Origin: Desulfobacterales bacterium
GTDB taxonomy: Bacteria; Desulfobacterota; Desulfobacteria; Desulfobacterales; SpSt-501
NCBI GenBank assembly: GCA_025454275.1
Contig: JALOOS010000233.1
Span: forward strand, 1-5,445
Reading direction: 5' to 3'
Length of the DNA stretch: 5,445 nucleotides
The position numbers were made by a program, and so were the translations under genes. Positions 1-5,445 of the stretch are shown here, piece after piece. The stretch's first letter is position 1; every line of letters begins with the position of its first letter. Under the pieces are notes generated by a model. It was not told the DNA's origin and searched no databases. It worked only from the letters and a program-made list of their open reading frames with translations.

Positions 1-2
1 GC

Positions 3-1289
3 TATGCCACCTGCCACTGGTGCCACGTGATGGAGAAGGAGTCCTTCGAGGACGAGGAGGCGGCCCGCTGCCTGAACGACACCTTCATCAGCATCAAGGT
101 GGACCGGGAGGAGCGGCCCGACATCGATGCGGTCTACATGGCGGCCTGCCAGATGGCGACCGGAAGCGGGGGCTGGCCGCTCAGCATCTTCATGACCCCG
201 GAGCGCAAGCCCTTCTTCGCCGCCACCTACCTGCCCAAGCGCTCGCGCTTCGGTCGCACCGGCCTGATCGAGCTCTGCGAGCGCGTGCGCGAGCTCTGGG
301 CCCTCGAGCCGCACAAAATCGCCGCCGCCGCCGAGGAGATCACCGGGCGGTTGGGAGGCGCCTTCGAATTCAGCGCGGACGCGGCGCCCGGCCTGCGGCT
401 TCTGGACCGGGCCTACGACGATCTGGCGCTGAGCTTCGATTCCCGCCACGGGGGATTCGAGACGGCGCCCAAGTTCCCGACCCCCCACCGCCTGCTGTTC
501 CTGCTGCGCTGCCATGCCCGCACGGGCGAGCCGCGGGCGCTCGAGATGGTCGTTCGCACCCTTTCCGCCATGCGCCTGGGCGGGATCTGGGACCACCTGG
601 GCTTCGGGTTTCACCGCTATTCCACCGACAGCCAGTGGCTCCTGCCCCATTTCGAGAAGATGCTCTACGACCAGGCCCTCCTGGCGCTCGCCTTTCTCGA
701 GGCTTTCCAGTCGACCGGCCGCCCGCTCCTGGAGCAGACCGCCCGGGAGATCTTCACCTACGTCCTGCGCGACATGCGCGCGCCGAACGGCGCCTTCTTC
801 TCGGCCGAGGATGCCGACAGCGAGGGGGTCGAGGGGAAGTTCTACCTCTGGGAGGAGTCCGATTTCCGCCGGGTCCTCGGGGTCTCCGAGGCCGACTTCT
901 GGGCACCGGTGTTTCACGTACGAACGGAGGGCAACTTCAAAGAGGAGGCGACCGGCCGAAGGAGCGGGGCCAACATCCTGCACCTCACCCGCCCCCTGGC
1001 CGACTGGGCACCGCAACTGAATACGACCGTGGAGGAGCTCGAGCGCCGCTGGGAGCAAGCGCGGGCCCTGCTCTACGCCGCCCGGAAAGAACGGATCCTC
1101 CCGCTCACTGACGACAAAGTCCTCACCGACTGGAACGGGCTGATGATTGCCGCCCTCGCGGCCGGGGGGCGGATCCTCGGCGAGGAGCGCTATACCGAGG
1201 CCGCCGCCCGCGCCGCGCGCTTCCTTTTGGAGTCGATGCGCACCGCCAGCGCGCCGTCCGCGGCCAGGCCGCGGACTATGCCTTCCTGA
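3..1289 (+). CDS. YyaL/DUF255 thioredoxin-fold protein, N-terminal part (5' partial, frameshifted at 3' end)
   Basis: The frame is already open at the left edge and reads YATCHWCHVM, the hallmark CxxC motif (C-H-W-C at 12-23) of the DUF255/YyaL/SSP411 family. Members have an N-terminal thioredoxin-like domain followed by an alpha/alpha-barrel resembling six-hairpin sugar-processing enzymes. Their cellular role is poorly defined, so no reaction is assigned. Further family blocks follow in order: GGWPLSIFMTP with the likely cis-proline (about 171-198), APKFPTPHR (about 465-491), GGIWDHLGFGFHRYSTDSQW (about 579-638), HFEKMLYDQ, AEDADSEGVEGKFYLW (about 804-851), GANILHL, and LPLTDDKVLTDWNGLMIAALA (about 1098-1160). 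Roughly 45 N-terminal residues are expected to lie upstream of the window. The frame loses family resemblance after LLESMRT near 1245 and stops at TGA 1287-1289, where the family would continue. The missing C-terminal half lies in another frame, down to 1921. Domain identity is firm; whether the gene is really broken or the sequence is wrong is open. Confidence 0.9.
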   Translation, partial: YATCHWCHVMEKESFEDEEAARCLNDTFISIKVDREERPDIDAVYMAACQMATGSGGWPLSIFMTPERKPFFAATYLPKRSRFGRTGLIELCERVRELWALEPHKIAAAAEEITGRLGGAFEFSADAAPGLRLLDRAYDDLALSFDSRHGGFETAPKFPTPHRLLFLLRCHARTGEPRALEMVVRTLSAMRLGGIWDHLGFGFHRYSTDSQWLLPHFEKMLYDQALLALAFLEAFQSTGRPLLEQTAREIFTYVLRDMRAPNGAFFSAEDADSEGVEGKFYLWEESDFRRVLGVSEADFWAPVFHVRTEGNFKEEATGRRSGANILHLTRPLADWAPQLNTTVEELERRWEQARALLYAARKERILPLTDDKVLTDWNGLMIAALAAGGRILGEERYTEAAARAARFLLESMRTASAPSAARPRTMPS

Positions 1290-1921
1290 TCCAGGGGCTG
1301 CTCCAGCTCCACCGCGCCACCTTCGAGCTTGCCTGGGCCGAGGAGGCCGCCGCCCTCCAAGGGCTGATGGTGGATGAGTTCTGGGACGATGCCGCCGGCG
1401 GGTTCTTTCTCGCGGGGCGCGCAGGGGGCGAGCTGCCCGTACGCCCCAAGGAGATCTACGACGGGGCGGTCCCCTCGGCCAATTCGGTCGCGCTGATGAA
1501 CCTCTTGTGGCTTTCCCGGCTGACCGGCGATGCCGCCTTCGCGGAGCGGGCCGACACCCTCGTGCGGGCCTTCGCCGGCACGGTTTCCCGCAGCCCCTCG
1601 GCCTTTGCCTATTTTTTGTGCGGGCTGGACTTCGCCCTGCGGCCCGGGCAGGATCTCGTCATCGCTGCGGCCGGCTCAGGCGCCGAGACCCGGGCGCTGC
1701 TGGCAGCGCTCAATCGCCATTTCACCCCCAACCAGGTCGCCCATTTCAAGTCCGAGGAAAACGCCCTCCGCCTTGCCCGGTTTGCGGGATTTACCGACGG
1801 CCTGAAGGTCGCCCGCGGGGAGACCACCGCCCACATCTGCGTGGGGGGCTCCTGCCGCGAATCGCTCACCGACGCCCGGGAGGTGCTGGCGCGGATCCTG
1901 GGAACCGATGGCACGCCGTGA
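1244..1921 (+). CDS. YyaL/DUF255 protein, C-terminal part in a shifted frame
   Basis: This is the continuation of the preceding protein in the next frame. It begins recognisably at QAADYAFLIQGLLQL (about 1265-1309), matching the DYAFLI..LL.L block that follows the WNGLMIAALA region in family members. It continues through EFWDDAAGGFF, RPKEIYDGAVPSANSVA, ALNRHFTPNQVAHF and the typical C-terminal ICVGGSCRESLTD block before TGA 1919-1921. The frame is open from 1112, but its first ATG is 1367, inside conserved sequence, so this is not an independent gene. The start given is where homology plausibly resumes. Rejoining it to the upstream fragment needs one base added (or 3k+1). About ten residues that family members usually carry between the FLLxxMR and DYAF blocks seem absent, so a small deletion is more likely than one missed base. 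The two parts plus the unseen N-terminus would total about 680 residues, near family size. The stop overlaps the ATG at 1908 that I take as the ancestral mutY start. Confidence 0.82.
   Translation, partial: RQRAVRGQAADYAFLIQGLLQLHRATFELAWAEEAAALQGLMVDEFWDDAAGGFFLAGRAGGELPVRPKEIYDGAVPSANSVALMNLLWLSRLTGDAAFAERADTLVRAFAGTVSRSPSAFAYFLCGLDFALRPGQDLVIAAAGSGAETRALLAALNRHFTPNQVAHFKSEENALRLARFAGFTDGLKVARGETTAHICVGGSCRESLTDAREVLARILGTDGTP
1256..1276. repeat. Perfect palindrome, 10-base arms, at the frame break
   Basis: The left arm GTCCGCGGCC (1256-1265) and right arm GGCCGCGGAC (1267-1276) are exact reverse complements around a single A at 1266. All-GC pairing over most of the stem would make a very stable DNA or RNA hairpin, although the one-base loop would force the innermost pairs open. 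It lies inside the coding region exactly where the YyaL-family reading frame is lost and regained. Such structures are known hotspots for replication slippage and template switching, and also for sequencing dropouts. It ends in the codon for the conserved Asp of DYAF. It is not followed by a T run, so I do not call it a terminator. Confidence 0.8.
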
Positions 1922-3055
1922 ACCGCTGCCGGCCCCGCCTGCGCCCCGCCTGCAGGTGGAGCCATCAGGCGCCGCCTGCTCGCCTGGTACGGTCGAAACC
2001 GGCGCTCCCTGCCCTGGCGCAAGACGCGCGACCCGTATCGTATCTGGGTCTCCGAGGTCATGCTCCAGCAGACCCAGGTGGCGACCGCTATCCCTTACTA
2101 CCGGCGCTTCATCGATCGGTTCCCGACCCTCCGAGCTCTCGCGCAGGCCGATCTCGACGCCGTGCTGAAACTCTGGGAAGGGCTCGGCTACTACGCCCGG
2201 GCCCGCAACCTGCACCGGGCCTGCGCCCTGGTCCTAACCCACCACGGCGGCCGGGTCCCCGGGGACTGGGAGCCTTTCCGGGCCCTGCCGGGGGTCGGGG
2301 ACTATATCGCGGCGGCGGTCCTGAGCATCGCCTTCGAACGGCCCTTCGCGGTGGTGGACGGGAATGTCAAGCGGGTGCTGGCGCGCCTGTTCGCCCTCCC
2401 GGCCCCCGTCAACCGGCCCGCCGCCCACAAGAGCTTCCAGGCGGCGGCCGATCGGCTGCTGGACCGCCGCCGCCCCGGGGATTTCAACCAGGCCCTGATG
2501 GAGCTGGGGGCGCTCGTCTGCACACCTGCCGCTCCCCAATGCCCGCTCTGCCCGTTGAGCCGGTATTGCACCGCGTTCAAGGCGGGCGCGATCGCGCGCT
2601 ATCCGCGCCGGCGCCCCTCCCGCCCGGTACCGGAGGTCGAGATCGCCGTCGGGGTCGTCTTCAAACAGGCGAGCGTGCTGATCACAAGGCGCCCGGAGAA
2701 GGGCCTGCTCGGCGGGCTGTGGGAGTTTCCGGGCGGCAAGCTCCGCGAGGGGGAGAGCCCGGCCGCGGCCTGCGCGCGGGAGATCAAGGAGGAGGTCGGG
2801 TTGGCGGTGAGGGTCGCGGCCCCCCTGGCAGTGGTCCGGCACGCCTACTCGCATTTCCGCGTCCGGCTGCACGTCTTCCGCTGCCGGTACACCGGGGGGC
2901 GCGTGCGCCGCAACGGCCCGGTGGAGCACCGCTGGGTGCGCCTTGCGGCCCTCGACCGCTTCGCCTTCCCCGGCGCCAACCGCAAATTCATGCCGCTTCT
3001 CACGCAGGATGGCGAGGGGCAAGGGGCGGTCCCGGAGGAGGAGAGCACCGCATGA
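1908..3055 (+). CDS. mutY: A/G-specific adenine DNA glycosylase MutY with intact Nudix domain; start out of frame through an 11-base duplication
   Basis: MutY removes adenine mispaired with 8-oxoguanine in base excision repair. The frame ending at TGA 3053-3055 encodes, from about 1967, RRLLAWYGRN..LPWRKTRDPYRIWVSEVMLQQTQV with the catalytic Glu (codon 2054-2056; Glu37 in E. coli). It continues with GLGYYARARNLH, the helix-hairpin-helix LPGVGDYIAAAVL, catalytic Asp in VVDGNVKRV (Asp codon 2357-2359) and the 4Fe-4S ligands C-x6-C-x2-C-x5-C (2519-2569). A C-terminal Nudix-fold domain carries a complete Nudix box (2735-2803) and a YSH motif (2846-2854) matching the FSH 8-oxoG recognition loop. 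This frame has no ATG, GTG or TTG between the stop at 1919-1921 and ATG 2060, and a 2060 start would lose the catalytic Glu. ATG 1908, overlapping the upstream stop, comes into frame if one copy of the duplication at 1932-1953 is removed, giving 378 residues. As written, ATG 1908 yields only 86 residues. Low-level initiation at CTG 1976 or ATC 1964 is possible but unproven. Confidence 0.92.
1932..1953 (+). repeat. Perfect 11-base tandem duplication breaking the mutY frame
   Basis: GCCCCGCCTGC occurs twice back to back, at 1932-1942 and 1943-1953. Eleven is not a multiple of three, so the second copy shifts the frame. Codons in the MutY frame start at positions congruent to 2 mod 3, and ATG 1908 is congruent to 0. 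Subtracting 11 puts the MutY codons in phase with ATG 1908. With one copy the N-terminus reads MARREPLPAPPAGGAIRRRL and runs straight into LAWYGRN and the MutY core. The duplication lies upstream of any conserved domain, in what would be a flexible Pro/Ala-rich leader. Confidence 0.9.
3034..3043 (+). promoter_or_regulatory. Ribosome binding site of the radical SAM gene
   Basis: GGAGGAGGAG lies inside the last codons of mutY and ends eight bases before ATG 3052. It is a strong purine-rich Shine-Dalgarno match and fixes the start at 3052. That start overlaps the mutY stop as ATGA (3052-3055), an arrangement typical of translational coupling. Confidence 0.8.
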
Positions 3056-4677
3056 CCGATCTCCTCCTGGTCCAGCCCCCGATCCGCGATTTCTACCTGA
3101 CGCAGAAGCGCACCATCCCCTACGGCCTGGCCGCGATCGCGGCCGCCGCGCGGGCCGAGGGGCTCACGGTCGAGATCATCGACGCGCTGGCACACCGGAA
3201 GACCCGGGCCCTGCCATTGCCGCCCGAGCTGAACCACCTGCAGCCCTTCTACGGCCGGCCCGACGCCGCCCCCTTCGCCCTCTTTCACCGGTTCCGCCAT
3301 TTCGGGCACAGCTTCGAGCAGATCGCCCGCCGGGCGCGCGCGACCGAAGCTCCCCTGGTGGGGATATCGGCCCTTTGCACCCCCTATGCGGAGGAAGCCC
3401 TGGCCGCCGCCGAGGCCATCAAGGCGCTCCACCCCGCCGGCCGCATCGTCATGGGCGGCCACCACGCGACCCTCCTGCCGGAGAGCCTGCTCGCCTCCCC
3501 GGCGGTGGATTTCGTGCTGCGCGGGGAGGGGGAAGCCTCCCTGCCGCGTCTCGCACACTGCCTTCGAACGGGCGGGGAGCTGCAGGCGGTCCCCGGCATC
3601 TGCTTCCGCCGGCCGGACGGGACGCTTTTCATCGGCGCGCCCGCCGTGATGGGGCGCCTCGAGGAGTTCCCGCCCCCGGCCCTGGATCTGCTCGATCTTG
3701 CCTATTATCGGCGCGGCGGCCGCGGCAGCGCCGTAATCGTGGCCGGGCGCGGCTGCCCCTTCACCTGCTCCTACTGCAGCGTCGGCCGCGACTCCTGGAT
3801 CCCCTACCGGCTCAGGCCGCCGGCTGCGGTCGTCGCCGAGCTGGAGACCGCCGTCACCCGCCAGGCGTCGGCGTTCATCGACTTCGAGGACGAGAACCTC
3901 GCCCTGGACCGCACCTGGTTCCTCGACCTGCTCCGGCGGATCGAGTCGCGCTTCGGCGGCAGGGGGATCGAGCTCAGGGCCATGAACGGGCTCTTTCCGC
4001 CCACCCTGGATGAAGAGATCGTCGCCGCCATGGCCCGCGCCGGGTTCAAGGCGCTCAACCTCGCCCTGGTCACCACCGACCCGGAGCAGCTCGAACGCTT
4101 CCGGCGGCAGGACGTGCGCACGGCGTTCGACCACGCCCTCGCCTGGGCCGAGACCCACGGGATGAGGGCCGTGGGCTATATGATCGTCGGCGCCCCCTTC
4201 CAGGAGCCCGGCCCCTCGGTGGAGGACCTGCTCTTCCTCGCCGCACGGCGGGTGCTGGCGGGTGTCTCCGTCTTCTACCCCGCCCCCGGCAGCCGGGATT
4301 ACGAAACCTGCCGGGAGCTGGGGCTCCTGCCGCGCCGCTTCGGCGCCATGCGCGCGAGCGCGCTCCCGGTCGAGCACACCACCCGCCGCATCGAGTCCGT
4401 CACCCTGCTGCGCCTGGGGCGGATCCTGAATTTCATGAAACAGCTGATCGACCGCGGACTGCCGCTTCCGGTGCCGATGCCGGAGGAGACGGCCCCCTTC
4501 GAACCGGCCGACCGCCTCGCGACGGGCCGCCGCCTCCTCGCCCGGTTTCTGGCCGACGGCCGGATCCGGGGGGTCACTCCGGACGGGGAGGTCTACGACC
4601 ACCTCGCCTGCCCCGACCTTGTCCGGCAGTTCATAGATGGGCTCGGCAAGATCGCGCTGCGCGGCACGATTCGCTGA
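3052..4677 (+). CDS. Cobalamin-binding (B12) radical SAM protein
   Basis: A 541-residue protein of the B12-binding-domain radical SAM superfamily. Residues 1 to about 200 form a cobalamin-binding Rossmann-like domain: LLLVQPP at the N-terminus, IPYGLAAIAAAARAEG (about 22-37), GISALCTPY (104-112), VMGGHHATLLPE (133-144) and FVLRGEGEASLPRL (154-167). The classical DxHxxG lower-ligand motif is not seen, which is common in this class. The radical SAM core follows, with GRGCPFTCSYCS placing the 4Fe-4S ligands at Cys235, Cys239 and Cys242. Next come FIDFEDENLALDR (275-287), LRAMNGLFPPTLDEEIVAAM (308-327), a GF.AL.LAL strand and YMIVGAPFQEPG. A C-terminal region of about 130 residues (410-541) shows no motif I recognise. 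Enzymes of this type methylate, rearrange or ring-modify substrates using SAM and often methylcobalamin. The substrate cannot be told from sequence, and the neighbours give no biosynthetic clue. Length is normal, with no break in the frame. The start is chosen from the strong ribosome binding site and the ATGA overlap with mutY. It probably shares the upstream operon's transcript. Confidence 0.93.
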   Translation: MTDLLLVQPPIRDFYLTQKRTIPYGLAAIAAAARAEGLTVEIIDALAHRKTRALPLPPELNHLQPFYGRPDAAPFALFHRFRHFGHSFEQIARRARATEAPLVGISALCTPYAEEALAAAEAIKALHPAGRIVMGGHHATLLPESLLASPAVDFVLRGEGEASLPRLAHCLRTGGELQAVPGICFRRPDGTLFIGAPAVMGRLEEFPPPALDLLDLAYYRRGGRGSAVIVAGRGCPFTCSYCSVGRDSWIPYRLRPPAAVVAELETAVTRQASAFIDFEDENLALDRTWFLDLLRRIESRFGGRGIELRAMNGLFPPTLDEEIVAAMARAGFKALNLALVTTDPEQLERFRRQDVRTAFDHALAWAETHGMRAVGYMIVGAPFQEPGPSVEDLLFLAARRVLAGVSVFYPAPGSRDYETCRELGLLPRRFGAMRASALPVEHTTRRIESVTLLRLGRILNFMKQLIDRGLPLPVPMPEETAPFEPADRLATGRRLLARFLADGRIRGVTPDGEVYDHLACPDLVRQFIDGLGKIALRGTIR

Positions 4678-4691
4678 ACCGCCGCCGGGCC

Positions 4692-4720
4692 TTGAAAAAT
4701 CCATGGGGGGGTCTCATATT
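4692..4720 (+). promoter_or_regulatory. Candidate sigma70 promoter for the peroxiredoxin gene
   Basis: TTGAAA (4692-4697; five of six to TTGACA) is followed after exactly 17 bases by CATATT (4715-4720; four of six to TATAAT). It lies in the less GC-rich gap after the radical SAM stop. Transcription would start near 4727 and leave a leader of about 120 bases before ATG 4850. The spacer contains a run of seven G (4705-4711). I see no recognisable OxyR or PerR operator. The call rests on weak consensus matches and position. Confidence 0.45.
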
Positions 4721-4742
4721 CACGCTTCGATAGTAGACTCAC

Positions 4743-4826
4743 GGTTGATGGATAGAAATGGGTTCCGGGTTCACGGTTCATTTTTAGTCACCTTGCGCCC
4801 TGTACCGTTCGCCATGCACCGTTTTC
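4743..4826. repeat. Degenerate seven-base-period tandem repeat in the intergenic region
   Basis: Three adjacent heptamers are clear: GGTTCCG (4761-4767), GGTTCAC (4768-4774) and GGTTCAT (4775-4781). A related GGTTGAT lies at 4743-4749. After a short T run the same period seems to continue as decayed units TAGTCAC, CTTGCGC, CCTGTAC, CGTTCGC, CATGCAC and CGTTTTC (4785-4826), most ending in a pyrimidine-purine-C pattern. The phase shifts by three bases between the two blocks. The first block is solid; the second is a looser pattern by eye. It occupies most of the predicted peroxiredoxin leader. Apart from this and the promoter candidate I see no gene, RNA or clear terminator in 4678-4849. Confidence 0.5.
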
Positions 4827-4835
4827 AAACGACCG

Positions 4836-4843
4836 AAGGAGGT
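4836..4843 (+). promoter_or_regulatory. Strong ribosome binding site of the peroxiredoxin gene
   Basis: AAGGAGGT is an uninterrupted match to the 16S rRNA anti-Shine-Dalgarno core, six bases before ATG 4850. It settles the start and predicts high translation, as expected for an abundant peroxide-scavenging enzyme. Confidence 0.9.
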
Positions 4844-4849
4844 ACTCTC

Positions 4850-5445
4850 ATGAGCGTTCTCGTTACTCAAAAAGCCCCGGATTTTACGGCCCCGGCGGTG
4901 ATGCCGGACGGCACGATCAAGGAGGATTTCAAGCTTGCGGACCTGCGCGGCAGGTACGTGGTGCTTTTTTTCTGGCCGCTCGACTTCACCTTCGTATGCC
5001 CGACGGAGATCATCGCCCACGACCACCGCGTGGCCCAGTTCAAGGAGCGCGGCGTCGAGGTGGTCGGGGTGTCGATCGACTCCCAGTTCACCCATTTCGC
5101 CTGGCGCAACACGCCCGTCAAGGAGGGCGGGATCGGACCGGTACGGTTTCCGATCGTGGCCGACATCAAGCACGACATCACCCGGGCCTACGGCATCGAG
5201 CACCCGGACGGGGTCGCCCTGCGCGCATCGTTTCTGATCGACAGGAACGGAGTGGTCCAGCACCAGGTGGTCAACAACCTGCCCCTGGGGCGCGACGTGG
5301 AGGAGATGCTGCGCGTGGTGGACGCCCTGAAGTTCACCGAGGAGCACGGGGAGGTCTGTCCGGCCGGCTGGCACAAAGGCGATGCCGGCATGAAGCCGAC
5401 CGCCGAGGGAGTAGCGAGCTACCTCGCAAAGCACGAGAAGAAGCT
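4850..5445 (+). CDS. Typical 2-Cys peroxiredoxin (AhpC/Prx1 type), 3' end cut by the window
   Basis: A cytoplasmic thiol peroxidase that reduces hydrogen peroxide and organic hydroperoxides, recycled by a thioredoxin- or AhpF-like reductase that is not in the window. The protein starts MSVLVTQKAPDF, the usual Prx N-terminal strand. The peroxidatic Cys50 sits in FFWPLDFTFVCPTE (codon 4997-4999), with the catalytic Pro43/Thr47 arrangement of the family. VVGVSIDSQFTHFAWRNTP (71-89), a GGIG motif (93-96), VALRASFLID (122-131) and VVNNLPLGRDVEEMLR (140-155, with the conserved Arg148) follow. The resolving Cys170 lies in GEVCPAGW (codon 5357-5359), making this a typical 2-Cys enzyme. 198 codons are present and the frame is open at the edge at KHEKK, where relatives normally end within a residue or two, so almost the whole protein is visible. 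No signal peptide is seen. GGIG resembles the GGLG element of hyperoxidation-sensitive Prx, but the C-terminal YF partner motif is not visible. It has its own strong ribosome binding site and a 172-base upstream gap, so it is probably a separate transcription unit. Confidence 0.96.
   Translation, partial: MSVLVTQKAPDFTAPAVMPDGTIKEDFKLADLRGRYVVLFFWPLDFTFVCPTEIIAHDHRVAQFKERGVEVVGVSIDSQFTHFAWRNTPVKEGGIGPVRFPIVADIKHDITRAYGIEHPDGVALRASFLIDRNGVVQHQVVNNLPLGRDVEEMLRVVDALKFTEEHGEVCPAGWHKGDAGMKPTAEGVASYLAKHEKK

Noticed and set aside
20..1111. Plus-strand open frame overlapping the YyaL-family N-terminal half
   Set aside because: An out-of-phase Arg/Pro/Gly-rich shadow. The adjacent frame carries all the conserved YyaL-family blocks.
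1230..1290. Programmed -1 ribosomal frameshift in the YyaL-family gene
   Set aside because: No X-XXY-YYZ slippery heptamer is seen where homology changes frame, and residues appear to be missing. The palindrome could mimic a stimulatory hairpin but overlaps the break rather than lying downstream of it.
1507..3051. Upstream extension of the radical SAM frame across the mutY region
   Set aside because: The extension is Arg/Pro/Gly-rich antisense-like filler in the wrong frame over mutY. Family sequence begins at MTDLLLVQPP, with a good ribosome binding site.
2060..3055. ATG 2060 as the mutY start
   Set aside because: It lies inside the conserved SEVMLQQTQV motif and would remove the catalytic Glu and the LPWR..DPY helix, which are clearly encoded just upstream in the same frame.
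2845..4704. Minus-strand open frame of 619 codons opposite mutY and the radical SAM gene
   Set aside because: Its translation is low-complexity Gly/Arg/Ala/Glu-rich with no recognisable motif, while the plus strand carries two unmistakable families. It is a by-product of high GC.
4678..4735. Rho-independent terminator after the radical SAM gene
   Set aside because: I find no GC-rich stem followed by a T run here. The only T run (4781-4785) follows the heptamer repeat, with no convincing stem.
4820..4831. Small inverted repeat CGTTT-TC-AAACG upstream of the peroxiredoxin ribosome binding site
   Set aside because: Five-base arms with a two-base loop are too short to support an operator or hairpin call.
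4784..5434. Minus-strand 216-codon open frame opposite the peroxiredoxin
   Set aside because: No family resemblance. The plus strand encodes a complete peroxiredoxin with both cysteines and a strong ribosome binding site.

Overview
The window is strongly GC-rich and densely coded (GC content judged by eye, not computed). All recognisable genes lie on the plus strand. Protein wording, gene content and codon use suggest a Gram-negative anaerobe of the Desulfuromonadota/Geobacter-like group (former Deltaproteobacteria). This is inferred from the look of the peroxiredoxin and the cobalamin-binding radical SAM protein; no database search was possible.

Layout: (1) From the left edge to 1921 there is a YyaL/DUF255 (SSP411-type) thioredoxin-fold protein. 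It is cut at its 5' end by the window and split by a frame change near 1240-1276, so the reading frame entering the window stops at 1289 and the C-terminal half continues in another frame to 1921. (2) mutY, an A/G-specific adenine DNA glycosylase with a C-terminal Nudix domain, runs to 3055. Its catalytic N-terminus has no ordinary start codon in frame. The natural ATG at 1908 is out of frame because of a perfect 11-base tandem duplication at 1932-1953; removing one copy restores a continuous 378-residue MutY. (3) A cobalamin-binding radical SAM enzyme (3052-4677) overlaps the mutY stop by four bases. These three genes look like one translationally coupled operon. (4) A 172-base, less GC-rich intergenic region carries a candidate sigma70 promoter with a G7 run in its spacer and a degenerate seven-base-period repeat. 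(5) A typical 2-Cys peroxiredoxin with a very strong ribosome binding site starts at 4850 and is cut by the right edge, probably within a residue or two of its end.

Two of the genes act on oxidative damage: MutY removes adenine mispaired with 8-oxoguanine, its Nudix domain may hydrolyse oxidised nucleotides, and the peroxiredoxin removes peroxide. The thioredoxin-fold protein may also be redox-related. The grouping is suggestive, but the peroxiredoxin is probably a separate transcription unit.

I see no clearly new multi-gene system. The most interesting points are the 11-base duplication that decides whether MutY can be made from its natural start, the intact Nudix box on MutY, and the perfect 10-base-arm palindrome at the frame break in the upstream gene. 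Both frame breaks could also be assembly or sequencing errors and should be checked against reads first.
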